Below, piece after piece: positions 29,109-40,600 of a DNA stretch of 64,000 nt. The notes under the pieces are model-generated. The model was not told the origin of the DNA and did no database searches. It worked only from the letters and a program-made list of their open reading frames with translations. The stretch's first letter is position 1. Every line of letters begins with the position of its first letter. The position numbers and the translations under genes are program-made. This stretch comes from Saprospiraceae bacterium (GTDB lineage: Bacteria; Bacteroidota; Bacteroidia; Chitinophagales; Saprospiraceae), in contig JADZFD010000063.1 in assembly GCA_020850225.1 (NCBI GenBank), positions 1 to 64,000 of the forward strand. Direction: 5' to 3'.

Positions 29109-30164
29109 CTATTTTCCTCCTCTCAGTTTATTATTAGCTGAATTATCCACTGTAAAAGACATTTTGCCACATTGTTCTTTAGGAGCTGTTATGTCTGGTT
29201 GAAACTTATAGCCACGGGCTGCTTTCAGATACAATTTCAATCCTTCCCTGTCTCTTAATGTTGTTTCTGAATTCATAAGTTCAACATAAGTAACAATTCC
29301 AGCCTGGTTAATACAAACCTTCATTACGATCTTTCCACTTTGATTAATGGCTGCTTTGGCTGCAGGCATATTTCTGTATATGATTTTCCTACCGAAAACA
29401 CCGTCTCCTGTTCCATCATACATACCAGTTCCATCACTACTGTTGCCATGTCCGCCATCGCCATCATTACCTGTGCTCATACCTGCTCCTGTACCAGTTT
29501 TACCTTTACCAGTTCCACCTGGTCCATCTATTGAAGAAGGAGGATTCTTTGATGTACCTGTTGTTGATCCTTTTGTAGGGCTTTTACCAGGCAAACCGGA
29601 TCCCGAAGCTGGGCTACCTGATGATGGTGTTCTTGTTGTGCTACCTGATGAAGAAGAATTTGTTGATGGTGGTGCTTTCACTGGAGAATCTTCATTAGAA
29701 CTGACAACATCATCATTAGCCGGCGTGACTTTAGGTCCGGGGACTTTTATATCTACTTTAGGCGGAGAAACTACCTGTGGTTTTGTCACATCAATTACCT
29801 GAGGTTTAACTGCATCAGTGCTTGCCGGGTTTCTGGACATCGGCGCTTCGTTTGGTGCACTTTCTGATTTGGATCTCATTACACCCTCATCATCGCTTGA
29901 CATTCTGCTGTTAGAGCTCTCATGACCTAATTCGGCCAAAGGTGGTTCCTTGACTTTAGGTTTAACTACTGTAACAGGTGCTATTTTTTTAAAAGCAGGT
30001 ACATCCAGATTGATTTCATAGGATGGGTCTTCTTTAACAGAATGATCAACAGGTTGTGGAAGCGAATAAAAAAAAGCAAATATTAATAATATAGCATGTA
30101 CAACTATTGTAATAATTCTACTTTTATTCTTATTGGTTTCTTCCAGGGCAAATGTACTTTGCAT
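29109..30164 (-). CDS. TonB-family energy transducer with long Pro/Ser/Gly linker
   Basis: This 351-residue protein has one N-terminal membrane helix (about 18-38), a long Pro/Lys/Val-rich then Ser/Gly/Thr-rich linker (about 55-255) and a C-terminal TonB-like domain (from about 265: GKIVMKVCINQAGIVTYVEL...AARGYKFQPD...KEQCGKMSFTVD). The tail matches the TonB domain common in Bacteroidota ExbD-TonB loci. It would link the proton-driven ExbB/ExbD motor to outer-membrane receptors such as the SusC protein here. No exbB or exbD is in the window, so this is an orphan copy. The linker's GTGKGKTGTG-like Gly/Thr blocks are unusually long and low in complexity. Confidence 0.82.
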   Translation of the reverse strand: MQSTFALEETNKNKSRIITIVVHAILLIFAFFYSLPQPVDHSVKEDPSYEINLDVPAFKKIAPVTVVKPKVKEPPLAELGHESSNSRMSSDDEGVMRSKSESAPNEAPMSRNPASTDAVKPQVIDVTKPQVVSPPKVDIKVPGPKVTPANDDVVSSNEDSPVKAPPSTNSSSSGSTTRTPSSGSPASGSGLPGKSPTKGSTTGTSKNPPSSIDGPGGTGKGKTGTGAGMSTGNDGDGGHGNSSDGTGMYDGTGDGVFGRKIIYRNMPAAKAAINQSGKIVMKVCINQAGIVTYVELMNSETTLRDREGLKLYLKAARGYKFQPDITAPKEQCGKMSFTVDNSANNKLRGGK

Positions 30165-30485
30165 GATTAATCTTATTTATCTTAAAAAATGATTTCAATA
30201 CTTATTATACGTAAATCTGAATTAAAAAATTCTTAAATTAATATTAAAAAATTACAAATTTATATAATATTATATTTATTAGGTGTTTATTTATTATGAT
30301 TTTAACAAATCAATAAAAATAACAGCAAATCTGGTATATTATCAATTCAATAACTTACACTGATATGTAATACAATCTTTTAGCAAATTATTAATTAATT
30401 GATTCAATATTGCTAAATTTTTACTGAATTTTCAAATATCCTGAAGAGAGTAAACGAAAATTGTGATAATTATATTTTTTAATTT
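30165..30485. other. intergenic region upstream of tonB
   Basis: About 320 AT-rich bases between porP and tonB. A TAAATTTG element on the minus strand (30255-30262) could be the tonB promoter. A short inverted repeat (TTTAATTT/AAATTAAA) overlaps the porP stop codon without a T-run. Nothing else is visible. Confidence 0.45.
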
Positions 30486-31418
30486 CTATTTCAAATTAAA
30501 ATTATATGCGATATAAAATTCAAATCCCGGACCTGCTTTGGATAACGTCGAAGTAATACCATAATTTGCCAAAACGCCTAATCTCAATTTAGAATACCTG
30601 TTGCCAAACCTGTCAATAATCACACCACCTTGAATGGCTGCCATACCCACATTGGAAAAACCCGCACCAGCCCAGAATGCATTTTCCAATTCATACCTGA
30701 GACTGTACAACACATCTATCAAACCCGGCTCAACCAAATTTGCTGTAATCATAGGTTCCAGATAACTGTCATAATAACCAAAACGTCCACCTACATTAAA
30801 ATGTATATGCTTGAGTCGTTGCTGATCATAATCATTTACTAATATCTGAGTTGAAAACAATTGATTGATGCCTGCTCCTATAAAAAAAGCATTTCCTACA
30901 TATTCTCTTGTATTGGATGTATAATAGAATCCCATACCTGCTGATGGAAAAAATGATGAATATTTTGAATTATTAATCAGAGCATCATCAAAATCAGTAT
31001 AGATAGCATCAGCACCATTATAACTGTATTGCTGCAAACTTCCCGAAACTCCCAATGACAACTGACCATGTCTGGTGAATACCTCCTTCATTTTATAGGC
31101 ATAATTGAACTGTAACCCTACTTTATTTACCGGACCAGTCTTGTCTACCATCAGATAGGCACCTGCACTCATATTCTGCTTAATAAATGGATATTGCAAA
31201 GATGCAAATCCTGAAAGAGGTGCGCCCTGAAATCCTAACCACTGCATTCTAAAGAAGCCATCAACAACCATATCTTTTGCAGGTGCTGTCAGGGCCGGAT
31301 TCCATGCAGATCTGGTTTCACCTAAATGCGAACTATTAGGCAGTTGTTGAGCCTGTATACTATAGTTAACAGTCAAAATCACAAAACAAACTGATATTAT
31401 ATTATAAAATGTTTTCAT
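30486..31418 (-). CDS. PorP/SprF family type IX secretion-associated membrane protein
   Basis: This 310-residue outer-membrane protein has a signal peptide (ending about residue 23, SIQAQ). The mature start (QLPNSSHLGETRSAWNPALTAPAKDMVVDGFFRMQWLGFQGAP) carries the family signature of an N-P-A-L box followed by R.QW.GF.GAP. The rest is a beta-barrel with alternating strands (GVSGSLQQYSY, AFFIGAGINQLFS, and a final FEFYIAYNFNLK). Members sit beside giant T9SS cargo and are needed to move or retain it at the surface, as SprF does for SprB. It lies 26 bp downstream of the 1956-residue type-B protein, a pairing that supports this role. Confidence 0.93.
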   Translation of the reverse strand: MKTFYNIISVCFVILTVNYSIQAQQLPNSSHLGETRSAWNPALTAPAKDMVVDGFFRMQWLGFQGAPLSGFASLQYPFIKQNMSAGAYLMVDKTGPVNKVGLQFNYAYKMKEVFTRHGQLSLGVSGSLQQYSYNGADAIYTDFDDALINNSKYSSFFPSAGMGFYYTSNTREYVGNAFFIGAGINQLFSTQILVNDYDQQRLKHIHFNVGGRFGYYDSYLEPMITANLVEPGLIDVLYSLRYELENAFWAGAGFSNVGMAAIQGGVIIDRFGNRYSKLRLGVLANYGITSTLSKAGPGFEFYIAYNFNLK

Positions 31419-31444
31419 TTTAATTCTAATTTATTTTTACAATA

Positions 31445-34400
31445 TTAATCCCACAAAATAGTTAAAGCACTCCTGTATTTCTGATCACCCAATGTTAGAA
31501 TATAATAATAGGTATCCGCCGGCAATCGCTCTCCGCGTCTTGTACCATCAAACAGTTTTCCGAGATGCTGATATCCCTTGGCTTCAAAAATGGTATTTCC
31601 CCAACGATTGAATATTTTCAGACTATTATCCGGATATTCTGACAGATCCCCGAAATAAAGCTCATCATTTTTTCCATCACCGTTGGGCGTGATTATATTG
31701 ACCAATTGAAAATCTGAGTTGGAATGAGGTTCTCTTACACACACCTTTACACTGGCGTCATAGGTACACCCATTAATATCTGTTACGGTTACAGTAAATA
31801 CAGTTTCGGATGTAATCTTAATTTCAGGATTCGGTATATTACTCTTTCCAACTATCAATTCAGGATGATCCCATTGGTATGAGACACCACCAGTTGCCTG
31901 AAGTTTTATTGTTTTACCCAAAACTACACACGTATCTAAGCCAGCTGAAACATTGACTGCTTCATAGATTTTTATCTCAATCGATGCTACATCTGAGTTA
32001 TTCGGACATGTACCATTGTCACTTACCAAAACAGAGTATGTTGTAGTTTTAGTAGGATTAGCTACTACTACACTGGTAATCAAAGAAGACAACGAATTTC
32101 CGAGCGGATCTGTCCACTGATACGAACTACCTCCTGAAGCGGTTAAAGTAACAGGCTCTCCATTACAAACACCAGGTTGATTTGTTGAAATCTTAGCAAT
32201 AACTTCAGGAATACTTGTCACAGTTACTCTATTCTCAGCTGTACAGCCATTGTTATCGGTCACTATTACGGAATAAATTTTATTAGTAATCATGTTATTA
32301 GTCGTTTCATGATTTACAAGGACTGTCGCAGTATTACCTATATTGGAATTGAGCCATTCATAACTTGCGTGATTACCAGCAAATATTGTTTTACTTTCAC
32401 CCGGGCACAAGGTAAAATCTCCTCCTAAATCTACTTTCGGAGATGGTTGTTCTGTAACAACAAAAGTTTTTTGTGTTACACAGTTAGCACCACTTGATAC
32501 GATTACTTCATAAGTGCCGCCGGCTACTATTTCTATGTCTTTGCCATTTACTCCCGAAATTACTATATTATCTTTACGCCATTCATATTGTGTTCCATCA
32601 GAAGTAATACTGATATTTAATTTTTTTCCCTGGCACAAATTATAATTATTTTCCAGATTGGTAATCTGTGGCTTCGGTAAAAATGTTACTCTGACGGATT
32701 TGGAATTTTTACAACCAAAGGCATTTGTCACTTCGACATTATAGACACCTGACTTAGCAACTGTCACTTTTTGAGTAGCAGCTAGTTGTTGTCCATCCAA
32801 TGTCCATATATATGATGATTGGCCTGCTCCGGCATCCAGTACAGGTGGTGTACTTCCTTCACATAAGGATATGTCCTGTCCCAGATCAACTACAGGTATA
32901 GGATTGACTGTTATTTTGACTTCCTTAATCACTTCACATGCCGGAGTGCCTCCTTTGATGGACACTCTGTAAGTTCCTTGTTTTGTTACGGGCAAACTTA
33001 AAGATGCGGCACCCTGAATCAGACCATTATCGTCAAACCACTTAATTTCGGGGTTCACTGCATCCGTAGTAACAGTGATAGTATGGCTTTCACCTTCACA
33101 AATTGAAGCATCCTTACTTATTGTAACTGCCGGACCTGGTATAAATGACACATTTATCTGATCCTGTGCCTGGCATCCGAATTCATTGGTTACGACAACT
33201 TTGTAAGTACCTTCCGTCGATATGTCGATTGAACTCGTTTTTTGAGCGAGTGCTGTGCCATTTCTTGTCCAATCATAGGTCTTTCCATCTTGTCCCGCAT
33301 TTAGCGTAACAGTATTCCCTATACAAGAAACTAAATTAGGTCCACCCAGGCTAACAACAGGCAAATCCCTGAAATAAACCTGAACAGATTTAGTGGATGT
33401 ACATTTGGCTAGATTTTCTGCGATAACGGTATACAATCCACTTTCTGTTACTTTAATCTCTGTTTTTCCTGTATGGGATGTATTCTCAACTCCATCTTTA
33501 AACCACTTTACAAAGGTAAACCCAGTAATAACTGACTTAATATCTACAGTAGTTCCTTTACAGGCATTGATTTCCGTACCAGGAAATTGTTCAATATTTG
33601 GTGATGCAAAGAAATTGATTTTTACTTGGGAATTGGATGAACACTGGGATGAATTCGTGACTACTACCCGATAATTCCCTGTTTTAGTTGCCTGCAATGT
33701 AGAATTTGATTCACCTGAAATCACAACATTATTATAATACCATTCATATTTAGTTCCATCATTTCCAGCATCCAGAATAACTATCTCACCTTCACATTTA
33801 TTCTGGTCTGCCCCTAAATTAACAACCGGTGCATCTACTCTGTTGATGATGGTTGATGTTTCGTTTTTACACCCATACTGGTTATACACAACTATACGAT
33901 ATGTACCACCATCGGTTATTAAAATTTTATCAGAAGTTTCTCCTGAAATTAGTGTTCCATTTCTGTACCATTCTATTTTATTGGCACCCGTGATTGTTGG
34001 AGCTACTTCAAATGTTTCTCCGGTACAGAAATGCAATGCAGGCAAGACTACAACCTGAGGCAATTCATGGAAGGTGACTGTGATTTTATCAGATTGTTTG
34101 CATCCAGAATCATGAGTTGCCTCTACGTCATAATTTCCGGATGTCATCACTGTGATAGTCTGACCGACACTACCCGTAATTTCAACTCCGTCTCTTTTCC
34201 AGAGGTAAGATTTTGCACCTGATCCTGCATCCAATGTAACAGACTCGCCTACACATTTTTCTATGTTTGCACCGAGTTCAATTTTCAAAGGGCAACAATT
34301 TACAGGCGCTGTAAACAATCCGGTTTTCTCATAACGGCAATCCGGTAATTCTGTAAAATATGCATTTACATCCACAGGCAAACCATCTGAATCCAGTCCA

Positions 34401-37315
34401 ACCAGTGTTATCGTCTGAGGACTTGCAGTAACGTCAAATTCCTGTCCATTCACGTTAATCTTACCCGTATTCGGGGCACGGTCATATTCAAAAATTAATT
34501 CCTGTGAGTACGCATTAGTTGCAATTACGCACGCTGTCTGAGTACCAGGTGTTACTGATAGAATCCTGCATCCTGCATTGATAGTAATACTTTTACAATT
34601 TGTACTGATTTGCAGGCAATTACCATCGATTATCGCCTGACTTATTGATTTTCCAATCCAGGAAGTTGGATTACTGTTTGCTTTATAAATAACTCCATAA
34701 ATACAATACTCTCCAAAACGTAAGGTTGTAAAATCAGCTTCAGGACTGACTCCTGTTATTTTATCAGTAGTGGAATTGACAGCAATATAAATAAATTCAT
34801 ATCCTGAAGGCAAATATACACCATCAAATAAACTGCTTCCTGAAGGTTGGTTGGATAAAGTCACCTTATAAGTACTTGGTAAAGTAGGCAGGGATAAAGA
34901 GAAACTTCCAACTGTCATATAATACAACTTACCTGCCGTCAGCGTAACATGCATATCTCCTCCTATGTCAATACTTCCGGATCCAGACGGTCTAATTGCA
35001 GAACTTCCCACATGATTGACACAATTTGTTCCTGTAAATTCATATTCATACATATTCATTACAATACCAAAAGCTCCACCTGATTTAAAGGTATAATTTC
35101 CTGATTTGTCTACAGAAACAGGAAAAACATCGTATTTGTTGGTATTGACTGGACCTGCACATTGTGGTGGCGTATTGTCTAAATAAATCAAATTTCCAGC
35201 TCTATCTGAATTAGAAACAGCACCCGAAATACTTGTTACCTTTTTTCCAATATTATTGGTTAAAGTTAATTTCAAACCTGGATCTCCCTCCAGGAATATC
35301 ATATGAGACTCCGGTGCAATCGTTGTAGCAGGTGCGATACAATCGGTTATAACTTCAAAATTAGATTTGGAAATCGTAAATATTTTAAAACATTCATAAT
35401 CCATACACTCTATCATCATACGCGCATCTTTAGACGCAACAACGCTGGTTGGTATCGTTATGGAAGCGGATCCTGCACTGTAATTGATATTCTCAGCTAT
35501 TGTAAATTTGTAAGAAGTGCCTCCGTCAAATGAAAGTTTGATTCTTACTTTTGAACATAATGCATCAGAGCCATTGGTATTCCATTTAACTGTAACCGGA
35601 GTTCCTGATTGTATTGCTTCTCCTCCATTAGGATACGAAATGACAAACGGACCAGATGCCAGAACCTGAACAGTAACTTCATCATTTGCTGTCGCTCCAC
35701 CTTTCGTATTATTGTCTCTTAGTGAAACATTGAAATTCATTGTACGTGCTACAGAAGGTAATATATCAAACGGATTCACTTTGCCACTCGTTAATGACGA
35801 AAGTGCAGGAAAATACCTGTAGGGAACCTGTGTTGGCGGATAAGATCTGAATAAAGGAGCTCTGCTGTCACTGGCTGCTCTGGACCCAACTTTACCCTGA
35901 GTTACCTTGGTTCCACTACCATCTTCGTCCGTCTGTTCCCAACAATAGGTATGATTATCATCATCCGTAAAAGTACCTTTAGCTTCAAGATAAAAAGGTG
36001 TATTTAACGGTATTTTGTAAGTAGCATTACATGGATTTGCATTTATCTGTGGAGGTATATTGTCAGAAGGTTTAGGATTCCCACATGATCCTCCGTTACC
36101 TTTATATACAAAATTATACATTTGCTCCAGACTCGTTATATGGAAATAGTTGTCCAGAATTCCGCTACCTGGTACATTCTGATCTGCATCACACAACCCA
36201 TTGTATGACATTACAGTAGTTCCACTACCTATTTCAACTGCAGTTTCAGAACTGATATTGTCTGTACAACTTCCTCCAAATCCGTTGAAAGTATGCGTGG
36301 CGCTAAACTGATGTGCAAATTCATGTGCTGCCAGACTTATCCATCCATAACCCTCATTACTGTAAGCTCCACTCCAACCTCCAGCTTTTAAAGGAGGAGT
36401 AGAGTTATTATTACAAACCACACTAAGTAAAGCCAATCCACCATTAGCCCATCCATCCCCATCCTGATGTGTATGAAAAATATGTCCAATATCGTAACGA
36501 TTATTTGTAAAATTCATACCGATCACATCGCGTGCCATCTGAATCCTGTCTCCACTCGGATCAAATGGGTCTGAACCGGGATTATTATACATCTTTATCA
36601 GAGAACTGCTCGTCTTTAATGTAAAAGACAAGTCATTTTTAAAGATAGCACTGATAGCATTAACAGAATTTATGATAGAAGTACGTACATTATTGTCTGC
36701 ATTGCCATTCGCCTGATAATACTCTCCGGTACATGCAATCGCTACATCATATTCATAGTAAGTGGTACCCATGGTTAATTTCGAACGGACATTACCATGA
36801 TTGCGCGTATTTTCACGATTCAAATCTGTAAATTCCGGATGTTCAGTACAAAATTGCTGCATACGCTTCATTTCAGGCTGAATACCATATTCTATCCAAT
36901 ACTCTTCCGGTGTATTGAAATCAGGATATATGCTCACAACTTCACCATAATTATATATGGAAACGTAAACCCTTCCTGCTCCAAAAGTTATAGCTCCATA
37001 TATATTGGGCTGACCAGCTACTCTTAAGTCACATGTCAGTATATCATCATCATCTCTTTTTTCAGAAGAATATACGTCGTTTGGAATGGCTTCCAATCTT
37101 AATAATTGTCCGTAAACAACCACGTCAAGGTGTCTTCCTGACCTCAACTGATCCGATAACCCAAGTTGTACCTGATCCTTGGAAATAGTAGTTTTATTAC
37201 GAGTACCATAAAACTCCTCCTTATTATCAGGCAGCAGACTACCTATATTTTGAGAAAAGGATTCTGTCTGATACAAAAAAAATGCTATAAAAAGAATAAT
37301 ACAATATCTAAACAT
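31445..37315 (-). CDS. giant secreted zinc metalloprotease with Ig-like repeats and T9SS type B sorting domain
   Basis: This 1956-residue protein has four regions. A signal peptide (about 1-22) and a propeptide-like region are followed by a metzincin-type protease domain (about 185-410) with HEFAHQFSATH at about 331-341 and the Met-turn VMSYNG near 367. Several beta domains follow. About nine Ig-like units of roughly 80-85 residues then run from about 1030 to 1850, each with openings like VDLGQDISLCEGS and endings like G.Y.V.VTN..GC. The C-terminal 90 residues (ITPNGDGKNDELYFGDL...IFNRWGNTIFEA...ADTYYYIL) form a gliding-motility-type, T9SS type B sorting domain. The product should be surface-attached or released. 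It probably digests proteins or adheres to them. PorP/SprF is the next gene. Confidence 0.9.
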   Translation of the reverse strand: MFRYCIILFIAFFLYQTESFSQNIGSLLPDNKEEFYGTRNKTTISKDQVQLGLSDQLRSGRHLDVVVYGQLLRLEAIPNDVYSSEKRDDDDILTCDLRVAGQPNIYGAITFGAGRVYVSIYNYGEVVSIYPDFNTPEEYWIEYGIQPEMKRMQQFCTEHPEFTDLNRENTRNHGNVRSKLTMGTTYYEYDVAIACTGEYYQANGNADNNVRTSIINSVNAISAIFKNDLSFTLKTSSSLIKMYNNPGSDPFDPSGDRIQMARDVIGMNFTNNRYDIGHIFHTHQDGDGWANGGLALLSVVCNNNSTPPLKAGGWSGAYSNEGYGWISLAAHEFAHQFSATHTFNGFGGSCTDNISSETAVEIGSGTTVMSYNGLCDADQNVPGSGILDNYFHITSLEQMYNFVYKGNGGSCGNPKPSDNIPPQINANPCNATYKIPLNTPFYLEAKGTFTDDDNHTYCWEQTDEDGSGTKVTQGKVGSRAASDSRAPLFRSYPPTQVPYRYFPALSSLTSGKVNPFDILPSVARTMNFNVSLRDNNTKGGATANDEVTVQVLASGPFVISYPNGGEAIQSGTPVTVKWNTNGSDALCSKVRIKLSFDGGTSYKFTIAENINYSAGSASITIPTSVVASKDARMMIECMDYECFKIFTISKSNFEVITDCIAPATTIAPESHMIFLEGDPGLKLTLTNNIGKKVTSISGAVSNSDRAGNLIYLDNTPPQCAGPVNTNKYDVFPVSVDKSGNYTFKSGGAFGIVMNMYEYEFTGTNCVNHVGSSAIRPSGSGSIDIGGDMHVTLTAGKLYYMTVGSFSLSLPTLPSTYKVTLSNQPSGSSLFDGVYLPSGYEFIYIAVNSTTDKITGVSPEADFTTLRFGEYCIYGVIYKANSNPTSWIGKSISQAIIDGNCLQISTNCKSITINAGCRILSVTPGTQTACVIATNAYSQELIFEYDRAPNTGKINVNGQEFDVTASPQTITLVGLDSDGLPVDVNAYFTELPDCRYEKTGLFTAPVNCCPLKIELGANIEKCVGESVTLDAGSGAKSYLWKRDGVEITGSVGQTITVMTSGNYDVEATHDSGCKQSDKITVTFHELPQVVVLPALHFCTGETFEVAPTITGANKIEWYRNGTLISGETSDKILITDGGTYRIVVYNQYGCKNETSTIINRVDAPVVNLGADQNKCEGEIVILDAGNDGTKYEWYYNNVVISGESNSTLQATKTGNYRVVVTNSSQCSSNSQVKINFFASPNIEQFPGTEINACKGTTVDIKSVITGFTFVKWFKDGVENTSHTGKTEIKVTESGLYTVIAENLAKCTSTKSVQVYFRDLPVVSLGGPNLVSCIGNTVTLNAGQDGKTYDWTRNGTALAQKTSSIDISTEGTYKVVVTNEFGCQAQDQINVSFIPGPAVTISKDASICEGESHTITVTTDAVNPEIKWFDDNGLIQGAASLSLPVTKQGTYRVSIKGGTPACEVIKEVKITVNPIPVVDLGQDISLCEGSTPPVLDAGAGQSSYIWTLDGQQLAATQKVTVAKSGVYNVEVTNAFGCKNSKSVRVTFLPKPQITNLENNYNLCQGKKLNISITSDGTQYEWRKDNIVISGVNGKDIEIVAGGTYEVIVSSGANCVTQKTFVVTEQPSPKVDLGGDFTLCPGESKTIFAGNHASYEWLNSNIGNTATVLVNHETTNNMITNKIYSVIVTDNNGCTAENRVTVTSIPEVIAKISTNQPGVCNGEPVTLTASGGSSYQWTDPLGNSLSSLITSVVVANPTKTTTYSVLVSDNGTCPNNSDVASIEIKIYEAVNVSAGLDTCVVLGKTIKLQATGGVSYQWDHPELIVGKSNIPNPEIKITSETVFTVTVTDINGCTYDASVKVCVREPHSNSDFQLVNIITPNGDGKNDELYFGDLSEYPDNSLKIFNRWGNTIFEAKGYQHLGKLFDGTRRGERLPADTYYYILTLGDQKYRSALTILWD

Positions 37316-37674
37316 GTGATGGATATTTAGTTGATTTTTACAAATATTAAATTCTAAGGTTAAAATTATCTATTTTTATCTAAAATTAAAAATGAAATAC
37401 AAACTTAAAATTATATTTCATTCAATATTATAATCGAATAATCATAAGCAAATCGTAAGCAAATCATAAACAATTATATAATAAACGTATATATATTACA
37501 CCAATTAACTATATATAACTTAGTATTAGTTGAATCAATACCGGTAAAATAGTATTTTCTGTAATCTTTGTGGAAAATACAATTAATTAATACTATCAAT
37601 TATGTTTATCAAACTCCAAATAGGAACTGCGTCAATTTTGTACTGAATAACACTTATTATATAGTGAAATATAA
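37316..37674. other. intergenic region between the two giant genes
   Basis: About 360 AT-rich bases with no credible open frame and no T-run hairpin. It includes the direct repeat ATCGTAAGCAAATCA-like around 37440-37470 ('ATCATAAGCAAATCGTAAGCAAATCATAAAC'). Promoter elements of the downstream giant gene must lie here but were not located. Confidence 0.45.
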
Positions 37675-40600
37675 TTAATGAACCACGGTAATTGAACCTG
37701 AGTATTTTTTGGAAGATGCTGTATTATCAAAGTACACTTCTATCGCATAAATATAAACACCAGGATTGACCAATCCTGTTCCAAACTTACCATTCCAACC
37801 AAATTCAGGATCATTTGGCGGTACGTCCTTAATATTAAACATCATATTGCCCCATCTGTCATAAATGCGCATATTCCTGATTGTTCCTGTCACTTTATTC
37901 GGCATGAAAATGACAAACTTATCATTAACACCATCACCATTCGGACTAAATATATTCGGAATAATTATATCTACTATTACACGTTCTACAGTAATGGACC
38001 TGCTGTCCTTACAATCATTACCATACAGATAATTTACAACATATAAAGTAGTTTCAGCCGGATTGACTATTGGATTAAGACAATCTGTACAGTTCAGAGT
38101 ACCTAATGGTGACCAAGACAAGTCATAGATACTATTCTGCGGAGAAGTCAACAGTAATTGTACCGTTCCGTCAGGGAGTGGCACCTGGGTTAGAACTACA
38201 TCTGGTGAAAGTTCATTCGCGGGTATAACTTCACTAATAGTTTTTGAACATCCCGCATCATTTAATACCTGAATCTGGTGTTGGCCACTTTTTATCGGTA
38301 TGCTTACAGGCAAAGCAGTTGATGTCCTAACAATCTCACCATCTATCATTACAGAATAAGGTCCATTTTGCGTCGAACTGACAATATGTATTACAGGGAG
38401 ATCATTATTACATTTTGATTCAACTGTATAAGAAAAATCAAAACTCTCAAAGGTTAAACTTACATTCACAAGACTGTCACAACCACCTAAGGCAATATCT
38501 GGTATAGTAGCTTGTCCCAACGGATTGGCCTTGTTAAACACTTGTCCACCCAACAACAATTCAAAATTATCATCACAGGTAGTTAGTTTATAATCTCCCG
38601 GAATTAATTCTTTTTTGAAAGTGATATATACGTCTACAATACTGTCACATCCATATTGTGCAGCTCCTGGTATTGTTGCAGTACCAGATGGAGAATTGTA
38701 TGAAAAGGCCTTGTCACCTATAGTAACAATTTTGTCAAAGTCGCAATAGGAGGCTGTAAAATGTCCTTTTGCCACGTTGTAAAAGCTTAGATTGACATGT
38801 ACTATGGTGTCACATTCAGCAGGTTTTGTTGAAGGAATAATGACATCACCCTTCGGTCGTGAAAATGAAAACACTTCACCCTGCAATTCAAAGGTTTCAT
38901 TACTGCATATTTTAGGATTCACATTTTTAACTGTTAAAGGAAGCGTTTTAAAAGTCACAGGTTGGTTTACTTCAAATTCGCATCCACTGGAAAGTAACCT
39001 TATATATGATATTTCAAATAGAACCTGTACATTTTCAGGCCAGCGCCTTAATCCAAAAGGTGGTTGGTTATCTGCACAAATAGTCAATTTCGTTGGATTA
39101 CTACCCTGAATGGTGATCTTTTCACTAAATTGTTCATTGGTAACCTGATTTTTACCAATCAGTGTCAACTCAACCTTATCCTGAGCATCAAGTACTATTG
39201 TCAGTTCCCTACATTGTCCAATACAGATATCATCCATTATGAATTGGTTGATCTGTGGTTTTTTAATTTTAGTCAATTCTATATTGGCTATAGCTTTTGG
39301 ACATGTTATCCCATCACCCACTTCATATATAAAGCTATATTTATCATTACTTCCAAAATCTGTAAATATACCATTTGACACAATAATCCCCTGATAGTAG
39401 AATACGCCTCCACCATCAGCACCTGTATTCAGGTAATCAAATAAGTTGATGTTCTTTGAATCACAAATCGCTGCCTGTACATCACCACCTGCATTGAGTG
39501 CTGATTTTAAATCGATAGCAACAACAGCTACATCATTTGCACATGGTAGAACCCCGTTTACTACATATTCAAAAGAATATTTACCTGCAGCCAATCCGGT
39601 CGTATTCCAGACTGATCCTGTAAGACCCTGATAATTATTCACATTATTAAATTGTCCGGTCAGGTCTACTGATTTCAGTAATGAAAACAAATCTACCTGG
39701 CTACCAATACATGCAGATGTAATTACGTCATTTCCGGCATTCGGTTTAGCAATGACAAACAATTTAACACGAGCTGTATCCGGAAGGCAATTATTCCCTG
39801 AAATAATATATTCCATCTCATAAACACCTGGTTTAGTATTATTTATATTTACTTTTGAAGGATCTGAAATATCTATAGAACCTGAAGAAGTTACACTCCA
39901 TGTTCCGCCTTTATCATACTTGCCTAAAAAATTATATAGATTTAATACTGCTCCGCTTCCTTCACAATACTGGCCTGTAAAATCAGCTCCTGCATTATTT
40001 CCGGGTGTGATTGTTAACAGTAATTGAGCAGTATCCCGTCCACAATACGGATCATTTATAATATATCGCAATAAAGTATCACCCAATGGTAAAGTAGTAA
40101 CCAGATACTTGTCTGCAGTTTTAATAGTATCCTTACCTGACTTCCATATGCCATCAATCCTGATTCCTTTAGATAAATAATCAAACAGATTCACTGTTGC
40201 AGGCTGAACATTGCAAAAAACAGCAAAAGTATCTCTACCCGCAGATGACTTAGTCGTTTGAACATTATGTGACAAAACATTATCGCAGCCAAACACATCC
40301 GTTATAGTAACGTAGAAAGTTGTCTGTTTTACTATATTTACAAAATCAGCTGATGCTTGAGAACCACCATTATCTGACCACAGATACTGAGCTCCTCCAG
40401 TTGCAGTCAAATGTACTGAACCTTTCTCGCATACAATTGAAGGACCCTGAATATTACCCAATGGCAAAGCATGAACATTCAGGTTGAATACTATTATGGT
40501 TGCTTCACATGGGTCAGTACCGTCCGGATCATTGGATGTAAATGTAATCGCAATGGTTTTTCCTGCATCTGCTGCTGAAGGAATGTATTGGATATTAAAT

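Noticed and set aside
29347-29802. Pro/Val-rich ORF of 151 aa antisense to the TonB gene
   Set aside because: It arises from the low-complexity Gly/Ser linker codons read in reverse.
37440-37475. Short A-rich direct repeats resembling a CRISPR array
   Set aside because: Only two or three units of about 11 bases, directly adjacent and without unique spacers, in A/T-rich sequence.
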